DNA from: Fragum whitleyi
Lineage: Eukaryota; Mollusca; Bivalvia; Cardiida; Cardiidae
Direction: 5' to 3'
Length of the DNA stretch: 64,000 bases
Assembly: GCA_948146395.1 (NCBI GenBank)
Contig: OX411544.1
Coordinates: 55,517,360-55,581,359 of the forward strand
Under the pieces are notes generated by a model. It worked only from the letters and a program-made list of their open reading frames with translations. It did no database searches and was not told where the DNA came from. Made by a program: the position numbers and the translations under genes. Shown here piece by piece: positions 23,479 through 36,015 of this stretch; the stretch's first letter is position 1; every line of letters starts with the position of its first letter.

Positions 23479-25372
23479 AAAGTTATCTATTAGTCCATCT
23501 ACCTGCCTCTTTAAAGCTTCAACTGCAAACTGAACAATTTACAGAAACTTCAAAATTTAAGTACATTTTACTCATATTTAGGATGATGGTATTTCTCTAT
23601 AAAAATCTTTTAATTTTCAAGACATAGGCTTAACTAGGATTTTAAAATTTATACTCACTCAGAAGGAGACCAACATTGAAAATATATGGGATAAAGGCAA
23701 TATATGGACTGTGACAAAAGATGAATGTCCTCTATCCGCTCCCCTTTTCTATGATACAAGTATTCGTGAATAATCAAAACATCGTAACTACAGCTTAAAA
23801 AAGCTGTAGTTATGATGTTATGATCATTCATCAACGAAATTTTTCGAAATTGGACTTATTTCTATTACGCACTTGGGTAATGTGTGTGTAAGTAGCTACG
23901 CCCTTGCAAGATATTTGTCATCTGGTAATTTACAATGGACATTTCATGTAGAAGTATGTAAAAACTCAGAATATTACCTTCTAAGATATAAAGACAATAC
24001 TTGTTGAATTCATGGATGTATGAAACTAAAATCCTAACCACATTTATGTTTGAATCCGCTTTGTGTATTTATACAGTGTGATTAGGTTTTTAGTCTCATA
24101 CCTTCGTGTAATCACTGAATACTCCCTTCATCTCTTAAAAAAATTTGACTTACTATACCATAGCAAAGTGTCATTATTGAATGTTATCTATCATGGTCAA
24201 CCTACTTAGAAATTTGAGTTTTCTAGGCATAAGTGTTTTGCAGATACATCTTGTTTTCAATATGAATTTCTACACTTTCTGAAAAGCATAATAAATTTAA
24301 AAAAAATTCTTTTCATCTGCAATAGCAAGAAGATCGGAAAACTATTTCATTTCAACAAGATGTATGGTAGGTCAGCTTAAGCCAAGTCCATAAAATCACT
24401 TGCAATTATTGTAATATCTCTGTAAATGTGACTACAGCTTATCCATGGGTCAGCATGAAACAGTTGTAACTGCCAATATGTTTATAGGCAGTTGCAACTT
24501 TTTCACACTGAGTCATCTTTATTTTGTAACAGCACGATTTATTCTATTCATCGTAGATTAAATAAGCAAAAATGGGCCTTTGGACTGATGCTTGACAACC
24601 CATTAACTGGAAATTAATGCAACTCTGTTGTAACATCTGATTTATGGATGTTTGCTGAAAATGCTGGAATGAATTTTTTACTCTTGTTATGCTGAATGAA
24701 ATCCTGCTAAAAAAAGCATCTAAATCAAAGGACTGAAATCACTGGAAGTCCTTATTATTGGTTATAAATTTATTGTAAATTGAATATATAAATATATATA
24801 TTTAATGGGATAAATAGGTGATGTGGACCTATACCATGAAATTATATTGCAGGTTTGCTCCCCAAGGGCCAATTTTTGATAGGACTTTATAAAGTAATGC
24901 TAATGAATGGCCAGTATGATTGAACAATCCTGTTGAAATCATGTTCATATTTTTCAGAAATATTTAGGTAGTTACGTAGGAAAGTCAAAATTACAAACTT
25001 AAATAGTGCCAAAAAGAAATTATGGTATAGGTATTATGCATTTCCTGATGTTGTTTATGTTGGATAGGCAATATGTTAACCACTGGAGCTTTCCTTAAAC
25101 TGAAGTTGATGAATTCATTCAATTTCCATCATTTTTAAATGTTTTACTGGGGTAATAGATTTTCTGTGACATGATTTTAACAAGGTCAGTTTATGGAGGT
25201 ATAAATGGAGTTATAAATGTGTATCTGTTTATCACAGCTCATCATCAACTTGAGATATATGTTTCTAACCTGTGTTTGTGACTGTAAGTAATGAGCCCCT
25301 GTGTGACATATCCAACAAGTTTGCATGTGTAAAGCACTAACATCAAAATATGGAGAGAGTCAAATGTGGCAT
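23479..25372. other. Gene-free stretch with small hairpins
   Basis: Hairpins at 23788-23822 (TAACTACAGCTT / AAGCTGTAGTTA), at about 24018-24110 (GTATGAAACTAAAATCCTAA .. TTAGGTTTTTAGTCTCATAC) and at 24450-24520 (family G-like GGGTCAGCATGAAACAGTTG). A family C left-end relic lies at about 24680-24780 (TTGTTATGCTGAATGAAATC). No gene. Confidence 0.55.
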
Positions 25373-25618
25373 TTAACCAGTTTCATGCTGAATAAAATCC
25401 TTTGCAAAAATACCTTAAAATTCAATGGCTTAAATCACTAGTTGCACTTACTGCGCGTAAGTTTTAATTTTGAAAATACAACTTTTATATGTATCTGGTT
25501 TAAAAAGGAAACTCATGTGGTATAGACAAAGATCAGACTGCACAAAAATGCAGTCTGATCTTTGTCTATACCTACTGCCAAATCAGGTATTTTCAGTGTT
25601 CAGTTTGACAATGGTTAA
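25373..25618. mobile_element. MITE family C
   Basis: TTAACCAGTTTCATGCTGAA left end; AAAGATCAGACTGCAC / GCAGTCTGATCTTTGTC hairpin; AGTTTGACAATGGTTAA right end. Confidence 0.78.
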
Positions 25619-26548
25619 AACATTCGCTGATAGTAGATTATTTTTAACCTTTATATCTAGAGTGCAAAGTGAAGAGTCTGATTCCATGCAGATACACATG
25701 CTGATCCAAGTCTTCACATGGTAAAGTTTGCACACATTTTTTGAAAATGTCACACACAGGATCAATTGATATGTTTCAGTTTCTACGCAAATTGACGATT
25801 TCGTATTTTATTGTAATATTATGATCGACAATTTTGTTGTATTATTATTGGTCAACAGACCCTATTGATAAAGATACAGAGTTCATTATCTAGATCTATC
25901 ATATTTCAGCTGTTGTTAAAAGGTTTTCTTATATATTTTTTTTGGAACTTAAAGTCAAGCTTTTGTCATTATCATGGTGTTGTTAATATCTACATTTGCG
26001 TGGTTGGCTTATTAACCCTTATTCTCCAGAATAAATTGGCATTATTTGCCGCATTTCAATTAGTCTGCCTCAAGATTTTCTCACATATAAAAGGAGAAAG
26101 CCGACAGTAAAGGTTAAGATCAGACTGCACATCTGTTTAGGCTGATTTTGGTCTATACAACCTGTCAATGTATGAGGGGTTAAGCTGCATCCCTGATCAT
26201 ATCTTTCTACATACTGAAAGTATATCTCTGATACATGGCATCTGTATTCCCTATCGACTTGGCATATTTGTTCTTTTTGGACTTAGTTTTTTCTGCATTA
26301 TCAAGTACCCGCAGCATAGTCTTTGCACCAGTAAGCAGTACTCTTGTTTTATGTGTTCATGTCAAAATGTTTAGATACACCCCTTAAAATACATTTTGCT
26401 ATTATTTATGTATATGATACAAATCATTGAAATGATTTTATTTATGAAATTCTTGTTAAATGTTATATCTTTTAAGTGTGAAGTTGTAAAAGCTTAACTT
26501 AAATGCTGTTTACAGATGTCAATATTGCTACAATTAAATCAATATATG
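25619..26548. other. Gene-free AT-rich stretch
   Basis: No element with two identifiable ends and no credible coding frame; short hydrophobic open frames here are ordinary for T-rich DNA. Confidence 0.55.
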
Positions 26549-26716
26549 AAAAAGAGATTGATTCCAAAAGAGGTCAACCAGAAGTTGGATTTCAAAAATG
26601 ATTATACAGAAAGTTAGAATGATCAGTGTAGATTCAGAAAATTAGCACAGTGCAAAAAGTTTCAACCCTAGCCAGTTTGCGCATTCACCAAGATGGTCCA
26701 TTTTCACATGGCAGGT
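26549..26716. mobile_element. MITE family E, partial
   Basis: AAAAAGAGATTGATTCC, GAGGTCAACCAGAAGTTGGA, AAAAGTTTCAACCCTAGCCA and CACCAAGATGGTCCATTTTC match the inner and right parts of 16024-16286. Confidence 0.7.
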
Positions 26717-27142
26717 TGCATATAGAATATATAAATTAGATGGTCACGAAATGAAGAATTTATTACACAAGTCATCCATAAACAGATTGGAGTTTACCTG
26801 TAATCCATTATAGTTGACTCCTTCAATAAATTCAGTATATTATGTTGACAAATTTGATATTCTATTTATCATATGACTAAAATTTTCAAAATAGATCATT
26901 AAATGTCTTTAAATTTATTGGTTCAAAGTGTTCCATGAAACATATAATTTCCGCTGTATAATGATGTCACCAGATGCATAATGATGTCATTTTTCAATGA
27001 CATGAAAAGTTCTTGCTGAAAACTTCCAAGCTCATATACATAATTATTAAATTATTGTAATATTTTCCGTGTGATTATTGCATTTGAATCAATTTGTTAT
27101 AAAATAGCTTTAAGAAGGAGTTAGATGTTAAATATTGTAAAG

Positions 27143-27372
27143 TTAACCCTTTGCTGTTTAATCTCTGCTTTTTACGTGCCTGTGATTTTATGATTGAGAA
27201 AACATTGTGAAAAAAAGAAGAAATTGCTTCTGACAAGCAATTTCTTCTTTTTCCACACTATTTTCTACCCTACTGAATGGTTATTCTTTAGATTAAATAC
27301 ACTTTAAATTTTCGTCTGCAAAACCTTTGAATTTGGACAGGTCCAAAATTTTGTAAAACAGGAAAGGGTTAA
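27143..27372 (+). mobile_element. MITE family B
   Basis: TTAACCCTTTGCTGTTTAAT to AACAGGAAAGGGTTAA, near-identical to the copy at 19407; TTAA borders. Confidence 0.92.
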
Positions 27373-28235
27373 CTTTTTCCAAAAGAAATAACTACAGATA
27401 AAGCTTGAATATTGTGTACATCCTCAATGTATTCCTTATTCTGCAAATGACTTTTGTTGACATTTTGCAATATCTGGGCCCTAGGTTATAAAACCTTTCT
27501 CAGGCTCAACTGAGAATTTTCTCAAATTTTTAATTTAAATAAATGAATGAAAATAAAAAGATAATATTAATAAGTTGTAATTTATTACAACTTATTGGTA
27601 TTATCTTTTAATGTTAACACATTAAAATGAGTATTAAAACAGAATTATGGCATTAATCTCAAATTGAAATTTGAGAAAATTTTGAATTGAGAATAAGCAA
27701 AGTTCTATAACCTCAGGTCAGATTTCATTTTACCAACCACGCACCCTTCAGACCTTGAATATTGCTTTATACAAAAACAGTATGTGGCAGTTTAATGTAT
27801 ACATACATAGATTTTTTTTTTCTTCCAAGTTTTTTGAAAAATTATCTAACTCCTGATAAACAAAGCAATCCCCAGTACTGTTGAAGTACCGTAGCTTAGT
27901 CTAATGCTTGAATACGAAATCAATTTTTTATCCATTAAGAAGTTTTCCACAGCCAAGTATTAGATTCATATTTTGATTCATTTCAAAATGACATTTGGTT
28001 AAGTTGCTTGCAAAACTTGTAAATAAATGATGGTACCCTCCTTTCTTTGAGGTCTAGCATGCAAAGCGAGGCATCATTTTTTAAAACAGTCACAAACATG
28101 TTTGCATCCTGAATGCACAGCTGTCATACTGAGGTACTGCATATAGAGTTTTGAAAACGATTGCAATATACTAACGTCAAAGGGATAGTGACAATAAAAA
28201 AAGTGCAATATATTAAATTTTGTTTTTCTATCCTT
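27373..28235. other. Gene-free stretch
   Basis: One strong hairpin at about 27553-27611 (AAGATAATATTAATAAGTTG / CAACTTATTGGTATTATCTT) within a larger imperfect inverted pair (GAGAATTTTCTCAAATTT .. AAATTTGAGAAAATTTTG); otherwise unremarkable. Confidence 0.55.
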
Positions 28236-28480
28236 TTAACCCTTGTCATGCTGAATAAATTTGGCTAAAAATTATCATCAAAATCAAAGGGCCAAAAGCA
28301 CTGAAAGTCCAAACTGTAGGTCATTTTTAATTGAAAAACTAAATCTATCTACAATTCAGGTTTGAAAGTGAGAAACAGGTGGTGTAGGCTAACATCAGAC
28401 TGCACATATGTGCAGGCTGATGTATGTCTATAGCTCCTGCCAAAGCAGGAGTATTCCGGGTTCAGCATGACAAGGGTTAA
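28236..28480. mobile_element. MITE family C, best copy
   Basis: TTAACCCTTGTCATGCTGAA and TTCAGCATGACAAGGGTTAA form a perfect 20-bp inverted pair. Inner hairpin ACATCAGACTGCACATATGT / GCAGGCTGATGTATGTC. 245 bp with TTAA borders. Confidence 0.93.
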
Positions 28481-28864
28481 CAGTATAATTATATTGATTT
28501 ACTTTTGTATAAAATTGAAGCAATGTCCTTCTACTAGATGAGTTATGAATTGTTTTAATCCATTTAACAGCTTAGATTTGTAAGTATCACAATCAGTTTT
28601 ACCAAGAAAATTGTTTATAGAAAGATTTATTTTCTCTGTAAGTTGTTAGGTCTCTAAAGTTAAATTACATTAAGTTATACGCAATTTCATTTAAATTATA
28701 CACAATTTCATCCAAAGTCCTATTAGATAATTTTTTATGCCATATCTTGTGTAATAGACTTATTTTGTTATCTTTTCTTGTTGAATTTATCTTTATTTGA
28801 AGCTATAGAATTGTAGATTTTTATTTGTTGAAAATGATTTGAAATATTTAGATGCATTTCAATG

Positions 28865-28936
28865 GTTCAGTGTGAAACAGTTGTAACTGCCTATATGTTT
28901 ATAGGCAGGTACAACTGCCTCGTGCTAAGCCATGGA
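28865..28936. repeat. Hairpin family G variant
   Basis: GGTTCAGTGTGAAACAGTTG, TAACTGCCTATATG / TATAGGCAGGTACAACTG, CGTGCTAAGCC. Confidence 0.75.
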
Positions 28937-29241
28937 ATTTCGATACTAATATCTGATTAAAATGAAATATAATATAGAATCATTTGATAGGTCCTCCCTA
29001 TCAATCAAAATAGTTATTGACCAATCAGATGTTTATTTGGAAAGGAAATGATCTGTTGACCAATGTAATTTTCCAACATTTTTCAAATATTTTCACTGAT
29101 GGATGATTGCAAAGTTTTATTTCCTTTCAAGGTGAATGGTTTGAATGGTCAATTGATATTAACATTGACATGTTATTTGCCATTATTTTTATTTTGTGCA
29201 AGAAAACACTTAGTATCAATACACTGTTTCTATCTAGTTCA

Positions 29242-29406
29242 TTAAGGTAGTGGAACCGTAATAGTTTCCCAACATTTTGAATCTCATGATCTTTCACAAT
29301 GTCGACTGAGGTTTCCTAATGAATATCATTAGGAAACCTCGATTAACTTTGTTAAAGTTCATTAATTCCAAGAAGTTGCAGAACTATTACAGTTCCACTA
29401 CCTTAA
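29242..29406. mobile_element. MITE family A, intact copy
   Basis: TTAAGGTAGTGGAACCGTAA and CAGTTCCACTACCTTAA are inverted. The centre GAGGTTTCCTAATGAATATC / ATTAGGAAACCTCG is a strong hairpin. 165 bp with TTAA borders. Confidence 0.92.
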
Positions 29407-29544
29407 GCTGTGAATTTTAAGTGTCTGTGCATCTTGCAACTGACCCTTCAAGAGTTTGGGAAATTCTTGTTCTAGTTTTATGCATGTAATGCAGTGGGAA
29501 ATGATGAATACTTGTTCAGCTTAATTATAATTGAAGATTATAAT

Positions 29545-29773
29545 TTAACCCTTTCCTGTTTTACAAAATTTTGGACCTGTCCAAATTCAAAGGTTTTGCA
29601 GATGAAATCCAAAAGTGGATTTAATTTGAAAAATAACCATTCTGTAGGGTAGGAAATAGTGTGGAAAAAGAAGAAATTGCTTGTCAGAAGCAATTTCTTC
29701 TTTTTTCACAATGTTTTCTCAATCATAAAATCACAGACACGTAAAAAGCAGGGATTAAACAGCAAAGGGTTAA
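29545..29773 (-). mobile_element. MITE family B
   Basis: TTAACCCTTTCCTGTTTTAC to AACAGCAAAGGGTTAA, same orientation as 14642; TTAA borders. Confidence 0.92.
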
Positions 29774-30172
29774 GATGTCAAAATGAAATGCCAAGCTATT
29801 GTAATCTAAAATTCATGTAATGATTAGAATTTTAAACACAAACAGACCTATGACACATTTAGTTCTATATTCTTTACTGTAAAGCTAAAAGATTTATAAT
29901 ATTTTAATCAGATCATTATTGCTTTATTCTAGTCAAATTTGCTAATTTAATGTTGGGTGTAAGACTGCTCTAAAAATCTATACATTTATGAAGGTAGTGC
30001 AAAACTATTGTAACTGCAAATGTGCTTCTTGGCGGTAACCTTTGTTTTGCAAAGACACCTATTGAGGGGCCAATGCAAAACTATTCTAAGTTCCTGTATA
30101 TTTATGGTCAATTACAATTGTTTAGGGCTGACATCCTTTGGGGGTTCAGCACAAAACTTTTGTAAATGCATT

Positions 30173-30427
30173 TATGACCTATCACGCAAAAAAAAGGGAC
30201 CATCTGGGTAGTGCATAAAGTGTCGACCCCAGTCAGACTGCACAGACTGACTAGGGTCAAAACTTTTTGCTCTTTGCTAATTCTCTGAATCTAGAATGAC
30301 CAATTTACCTTCCAGTGAAAGAATTTCTGAATGCGACCTCTTGTTGACCTATGCTTGGCCAAATCTCTTTTTCAATTATTTATTTTACAAAGTTCCAAGA
30401 ATGTCCCTTTTCGAGTGATGGGTCACA
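30173..30427. mobile_element. MITE family E, inverted copy
   Basis: TATGACCTATCACGC, AAAGGGACCATCTGGGTAGT and AGTCAGACTGCACAGACTGA to CTTTTCGAGTGATGGGTCAC. Confidence 0.85.
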
Positions 30428-30705
30428 AATATATTTTCAGGTACTCACAATAGTTTTGCTCTCATACCTATAAATGTGTCAGCTTAATACTGATGTATTT
30501 GATTATTTTAAGAGATAAACTTAAAATAGCTTTGCACTGACATCTTGAATTGTCAGGATCATTTAGAACAGTCTTACTCCCAATCAGAGAAACTACATGT
30601 ATTTGTTACAGATATTTGTTTATATGTTGAAAGAAAAGAAAAAGAAATCTTTTCATTTATTTATCATTCATATGATTTAATGAAAACAAGTAAAAAAGCG
30701 AATGG

Positions 30706-31085
30706 AGGGGTCATAGCAAAACCTTTGCAAGTGCCTATATAAATATACCATATTTCTCCTAATAAATGCTCACAAGAGCTATACATAACTCGGTCAGGGA
30801 GCTTTTTATTTAGTACGCATTTTCTGATTTAAAGAATCATTAAAAGTATGACTTTTAGGCACTTTTCCCTTTAATTTGAGGTAAATTTCCTCTAAACAAT
30901 TATATAAATGATTGTTTAGAGGAAATTCACATCCAGTTAGAGAAGAAGTCTCAATAAGTTTTTAGCATTTAGGCATTTGAAGTGGATTTTCCTAATAAAA
31001 AATGTAGGGGTGCTACTATTAGGGAGGGCGCTATTATTAGGGGAAGTATGGTAGGTACTTGCAAAAAGTTTTGTTCTGACAACTC
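30706..31085. repeat. Hairpin family G split by an insertion
   Basis: The left half AGGGGTCATAGCAAAACC..TGCAAGTGCCTATAT and the right half AGGTACTTGCAAAAAGTTTT..CTGACAACTC together restore one family G hairpin when 30746-31053 is removed. Confidence 0.8.
30746..31053. mobile_element. MITE with TACCATATTTCTCCTAATAA ends, nested
   Basis: Starts TACCATATTTCTCCTAATAA and ends TATTAGGGGAAGTATGGTA, inverted with few mismatches. Inner hairpin GAGGTAAATTTCCTCTAAAC / GTTTAGAGGAAATT. TA at both borders, consistent with a Tc1/mariner-type target. Confidence 0.82.
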
Positions 31086-31490
31086 GAAATATTTTCAAAA
31101 GTTTTGAGATATTCTTAATAGTTTTCTTTGTGTTCAAAAGTACATACAGTATATTTCTCAAATTTTCTGTGTGGAGAAATCAACAAAATTTTGTGGTGAA
31201 ACTGATCACTGACTCCTGAAATATGAAACAAAAATTAACATTGTCATTTTTTCAATTGTGACCAAAGGCTAATTATTCTACCTTGAATGTCACATACACG
31301 CATTTGTACTGACCTGTCACATAAAATGGGACCATTGGGAAGGACAAAAAATTCAACTTGGGTCAGAATGTGGGGGCCGCACAGGGACAAAATATACATT
31401 TATGTCTCACTTTGTTTTCTGTTTCTAGAATTGAGATTCTTCCCTATATTTTAAGCTAGGCTGTTTTTGAGCTAAAAATCAAGCTATTGT

Positions 31491-31767
31491 AGTCACCATA
31501 GCGCAGTTGGTTTGGCATAAGACTTCCAATCTGGGAGTCGTGGGTTCGATCCCCGGTGGCGGCAAATATCCTTTCCAACATTTGTCTCTCACCAATGGGT
31601 AGATAATCGTAAACCTATGTGAGATAGCAGTCAGAGGCTAGGAAAGGGTGTAATGGTAGTACAGGTGAAAGAAATACCAGGAATCCATTGTTAGGTGCTC
31701 CGGCCGCTGAGATATAACTGCAAGATTGTTGAAAGCGGCGTTAAACCCATTCAAAAAAAAAAAAAAA
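31491..31767 (+). mobile_element. tRNA-derived SINE, best tRNA-like head
   Basis: AGTCACCATAGCGCAGTTGG (A box), then GTGGGTTCGATCCCCGG (B box), body ACCAATGGGTAGATAATCG .. CCGCTGAGATATAACTG, end GCGGCGTTAAACCCATTC and A15. The tRNA-like head is the least decayed of all copies and best shows the tRNA origin. Confidence 0.9.
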
Positions 31768-32124
31768 GTGTCCGTTTGACAATCTTAATCCTTGATAGTA
31801 TCTTTGATGCTACTCAAGATAATGACTTGAAAATTTGCATGCTTTGTTCTCTATCACAAGAGCAATGTGTACCACCAAAGGGCAAACTTCTAAAAGCATT
31901 TTAATAAGAATTATGCCCATTTTTCGACGTGAAATTTTTCATTTTACAGTACAGCTAGCCTGTTGTAGGCATCTGTATGCAGTTCTCTAGTTGATTTTAA
32001 AGATGTGATACTTGGTGAACCTCTGTTGGATTTGATATCTTTTTCAAATATTTGATGTAGAGATGGTCATTTTTGTGTGTTGGGTCAAATTCAACTTTCT
32101 TTCTACAAGATCTGATTATAAATT

Positions 32125-32203
32125 GAGGGGTCAGTGTAACACTATTGTAAGTGCCTATAAATATATAGACACTTACAATAGTGTTGTAATGACTCCTCAA
32201 ATT
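32125..32203. repeat. Hairpin family G
   Basis: GAGGGGTCAGTGTAACACTA, TTGTAAGTGCCTATAAATA / ATAGACACTTACAATAGTG, ATGACTCCTC; an almost perfect ~76-bp inverted repeat. Confidence 0.88.
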
Positions 32204-32396
32204 ATTTTAATGTAAAATCTTATTCTCTGGTATCTCAAATTTAGTTTATCTATTTCAACCCTTTCCCAAAGTCCAACAATTTTACGTTGCTGCCATTTTG
32301 TATTTGAAAAAATACTGTGGGAAAAAGAGAAATTCAATTGATCCATTTGATTGCCATCTGCTTCTTTCTTGAATTATGGACCTGTCTGAAATCATG

Positions 32397-32561
32397 TTAA
32401 GGTAGTAGAACTGTAATAGTTACACACTATTTCGGAACATATGATCTTTCACAATGTTGACCAAGGTTTCCTAATGAAAATCATTAGGAAACCTCGGTTA
32501 ACAGTTTTAAAGTTCATTACATCCAAAATTTTTTGGAACTATTTTAAGTCCACTACCTTAA
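32397..32561. mobile_element. MITE family A
   Basis: TTAAGGTAGTAGAACTGTAA to AAGTCCACTACCTTAA with centre AGGTTTCCTAATGAAAATCA / TTAGGAAACC; 165 bp, TTAA borders. Confidence 0.92.
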
Positions 32562-33157
32562 ATGCCAACTTCTAATGGGATCATCTGTCTAAAGTTTTGG
32601 TGCTCCAAATAATAAGGACCATATTAATAGATCTGATCTATATATTTATTGGATATTGCTGTCAGTAAGAAATTGTAATTGCTCATACACCAATCATAAA
32701 TAGGTTTTAATGTTTGCAAATGATAAAAACAAAATCATCTGTGGGTGACTAAAATGTCTTATGTACAGCTTTTATCCAGCTGTAGATATGGCATTTCTGT
32801 TGTCGAATGATGCCATATTAGGTACTCAAACCTGTTGCATACATTGCTGGAAAACTTATCAAGGGTTAGACAAGTGGTCCGTGCAAAATTAATTATATGT
32901 AGACCCAAGCCCTGTATTCAGGATGACAAAACAGTGTAAACTGCAAATTATAACCTGCTTTGCATGCAAATGCACAGGTAAAGAAGGGTGTAATTCGCAA
33001 ACAGTTTGTACTGTTATGTCATCCTGAACACAGGGCTGAAAAGGCAAAAGTTTTGAAACTATCAATGATTGTTGCTAACCTCTTGAATAATTGTATGGAA
33101 TGAAATAACCGTCAACTCTGCATAAATTATTTATTAATCTCAAAGGATTTACTGGAA

Positions 33158-33322
33158 TTAAGGTAGTGGACCTGTAATAGTTCCGCAACGTCTCGGAACT
33201 TATTATCTTTCACAATGTTGACTGAGGTTTCCTAATGAAAATCATGAGGAAACTCCGGTCAACACTGTTAAAGATCATTATTTCCAAAATGTTACAGAAA
33301 TATTATGGGTCCATTTCCTTAA
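33158..33322. mobile_element. MITE family A
   Basis: TTAAGGTAGTGGACCTGTAA to GGGTCCATTTCCTTAA; 165 bp; the central hairpin is slightly decayed. Confidence 0.9.
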
Positions 33323-33786
33323 ATAATCACTTGAAGCCACAAGGCAATACTGGAAATAAAGAAATTGTTTTTCATAGTCAATATCTTCTTTTTCATATGT
33401 TTTCAAGACCATTTTAAAATTTCTTGGTAGCTTTTGTTATTTTATGCACCATCTCACTGAATATAAATCCAATTTCATAGACATATTTGTTCACTGATTT
33501 CAAAAAAGATTTTACCTATGGCTTCTGCAACCCCTTTCATTCTATGTATGTAAAATTTTGTTTTCTGATAACAGATTTAATCTTAACAAAGCGCTGAGTT
33601 CAAAGTTAGAATTTTAGTTGCTTCAATTTAATTTCAAAGGTTAAGAAATGATTAAAAAGGAACTTTGCAGCATTTTGTGTTAAATAATGTACTTTTTGAG
33701 TGACTTAGTCTTATTAATAAAATATTCCTTTTAAATCTTCTGCTACTTTTAATTTTGTTTTTGCTACCCTCTTACAGGAAGACCTG
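33323..33786. other. Gene-free AT-rich stretch
   Basis: No features recognised. Confidence 0.5.
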
Positions 33787-34032
33787 AGGCCTGTTTTACT
33801 TAACTTCTTACGAAAAAATCAATTGTAGGTCAAAATCACAAATCATACATGGTGTTTTCATTTATTGCTTAATTCTTCCATGCAATATCTCATTAGAATC
33901 TTCTATAGAAGACGATTCCAAATGAGATGATGCGTGTCAGAATTCCATATTTAGTTACTACTATAGAAGCAACTTTGATTTTTGACTTGCGCAAAAATTG
34001 ATTGTAAGATGTGTAGTAAAACAGGCCCCTGG
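33787..34032. mobile_element. MITE family D
   Basis: AGGCCTGTTTTACTTAACTT to GTAGTAAAACAGGCCCCTG. Inner hairpin TCTCATTAGAATCTTCTATA / GACGATTCCAAATGAGA. Confidence 0.85.
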
Positions 34033-34225
34033 TTTACCCTCTCCCCCTGTCCTCCCCGCCCCTAATGAAAACTTTTGTCACACTTTTCACAGCACTTATA
34101 AATTACAGCACCTTGAATGTAGGTATGGTGTTTAAGAAACACAACTGCTCCTGCATTTCTGCAATGATTGTCATGAAACTTTAGAAAAAAATTCTCCTCA
34201 TGTGAATCTGGCCACATTTTAAACA

Positions 34226-34443
34226 CTGCCGACAGCCGCACTTTTTCTTTCCGACTGTTGATTCTCACCAATGGGTTGATAATCGTAGACCTATTTGAGA
34301 TAGCAGCTGGAGGCTAGGAAACGATGTGATCATTGTACCGGTGAGAGAAATACCAAGAATCAATTGTTTGGTGCTCCAGCCGCGGGAAATAACTGAAAAA
34401 ATATTATAAGCGGCATTAAACTCCATTCAATCAATCAATCAAT
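34226..34443 (+). mobile_element. tRNA-derived SINE, 5'-truncated
   Basis: CACCAATGGGTTGATAATCG, AGCAGCTGGAGGCTAGGAAA, GGCATTAAACTCCATTC and an (AATC)n tail. Confidence 0.82.
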
Positions 34444-34835
34444 TTATACGCCGCTGATGATGGTCTTATATTGGTATCATCTTCTCTGTCTGTCACTCCC
34501 AATGTCAAACCTTGTGAACTTCTGCTTCATTTATGGACCGATTTGGATAAAACTTTCACAATAATTAATGTTCCTGGTCACCTGACCTAACACATATTTT
34601 AATATGGTTCTGGTCCAATGATTTTTCCTGAAGATTCAGATGCTTGTCTGTCAGCATTAATGGGTTACAGAACAAGTTCAAGTTTGGTTCTGGTCAAATG
34701 ATTTTTCAGGGAGAAAAGGATGCTGGACTTAAAAATTTTTCGTTTTCCATGTTTTTTTTCTATGTATTAGATAGAGGCTGCATAGTGAGGTTTAAAGAAA
34801 ATAGAAGCTGTTTGCTGCGTCTTCTAAAGCAGCTT

Positions 34836-36000
34836 CTTTTTAGCTCAACTGGCAGATTGCCAGCATGCTATTGTCATGGCTGAGTGTCCTTCCTGTGTCT
34901 GTCCGTGCATTGGTGCATAAACTCTTCTTAAAACATCTCCTCCTTAACCACATGGTGGATTTAGACGAAACTTGGCCATAAATATTCCTTGGGTGTCCCG
35001 CTTCTAAAGTTGTTCAAGAAATTTGGATTGACCCCCAAATAAGGGAGTTTGCAGGGCAGGGCTAATTTTGAGCCCAAAATCTTTGAAAGACATCTCCTTT
35101 TGTACTATTGGGCCGATTTCAATGAAACTTTACCAGAATGTTCCTTGGGTGACCCTCTTCTACAGTTGTTCAAGAAATTTGGATTGACTCCCACGCAGGG
35201 TGGGGCTTATTTTACCCCCGAAATCTTTAAACAGAATCTCCTTCTGAACCATTGGGCCGGTTTCAATGAAACTTTACCAGAAAGTTCCTTAGGAGACCCT
35301 CTTCTAAAGTTGTTTGAGAAATTTGGATTGACCCCCAAATATGGGCATGACAGGACGGGGCTTATTTTGAGCCCAAAATCTTTGAAAGACATCTCCTGCA
35401 CCACTAGGCTGATTTCAATGAAACTTTACCAGAATGTTCCTTTGGTTACCCTCTTCTAAACTTGTATAAGAAAAATTGGATTGACCCCAAAATAAGGGCT
35501 TTGGCAGGGCAGGGCTAATTTTGAGCCCAAAATCTTTGAAAGACATGTCCTCCTGAACCATTGGGCCGATTTCAATGAATTTTACCAGAATGTTCCTTTG
35601 GTGACCCTCTTCTGAAGTTGTTCAAGAAATTTGGATTGACCCCCACATATGGGCGTGGTTGGTTGGGGCTTATTTTGTGCCTGAAATCTTTGAACAGCAT
35701 CTCCTTCTTAACCACCATGCCAAAATCAATGAAACTTTACCAGAATGGTCTTTGGGTGACCCTTTTGAAAAATTGTTTGCCAAATTTTGATTGGCAGATA
35801 AATATTGGCCTGGCAGGGCGGGGCTTATTTTGAGTCTCCTCAGTAATGAATGAGTGGGCAGGGTCAATATTCAATTTTTAAATCTTGAAATTTATTAGGC
35901 AAATGTGAATGAAACTTTGCCAGAAAATTACTTGGATGAGATCCACTGGATCAATTAAATTCAGGTGAGCAGGTTAGGGCCATCCAGGCCCTCTTGTTTT
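34836..36000 (+). mobile_element. Tandem-cored element, class epsilon, copy 2
   Basis: Head TTTTTAGCTCAACTGGCAGA, TGCTATTGTCATGGC and GTCTGTCCGTGC, then five to six units of about 145-155 bp (AAATTTGGATTGAC at intervals of ~144-156; TTTACCAGAATGTTCC), ending CAGGTGAGCAGG, palindrome AGGGCCATCCAGGCCCT and CTTGTTTT. The open frames here are translations of the tandem unit, not genes. Confidence 0.82.
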
Positions 36001-36015
36001 AAAGTTAAATCTAAA

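Noticed and set aside
31491..31563. Functional tRNA gene at the SINE head
   Set aside because: A and B boxes are good but it is continuous with the SINE body seen in a dozen copies, and stems are imperfect.
35049..35867. Open frames up to 136 aa on both strands with repeated LPECSLGDPLL / KFGLTP segments
   Set aside because: They are translations of the ~150-bp tandem unit of a class epsilon element; the same DNA is open on the other strand and there is no start, splice or domain support.
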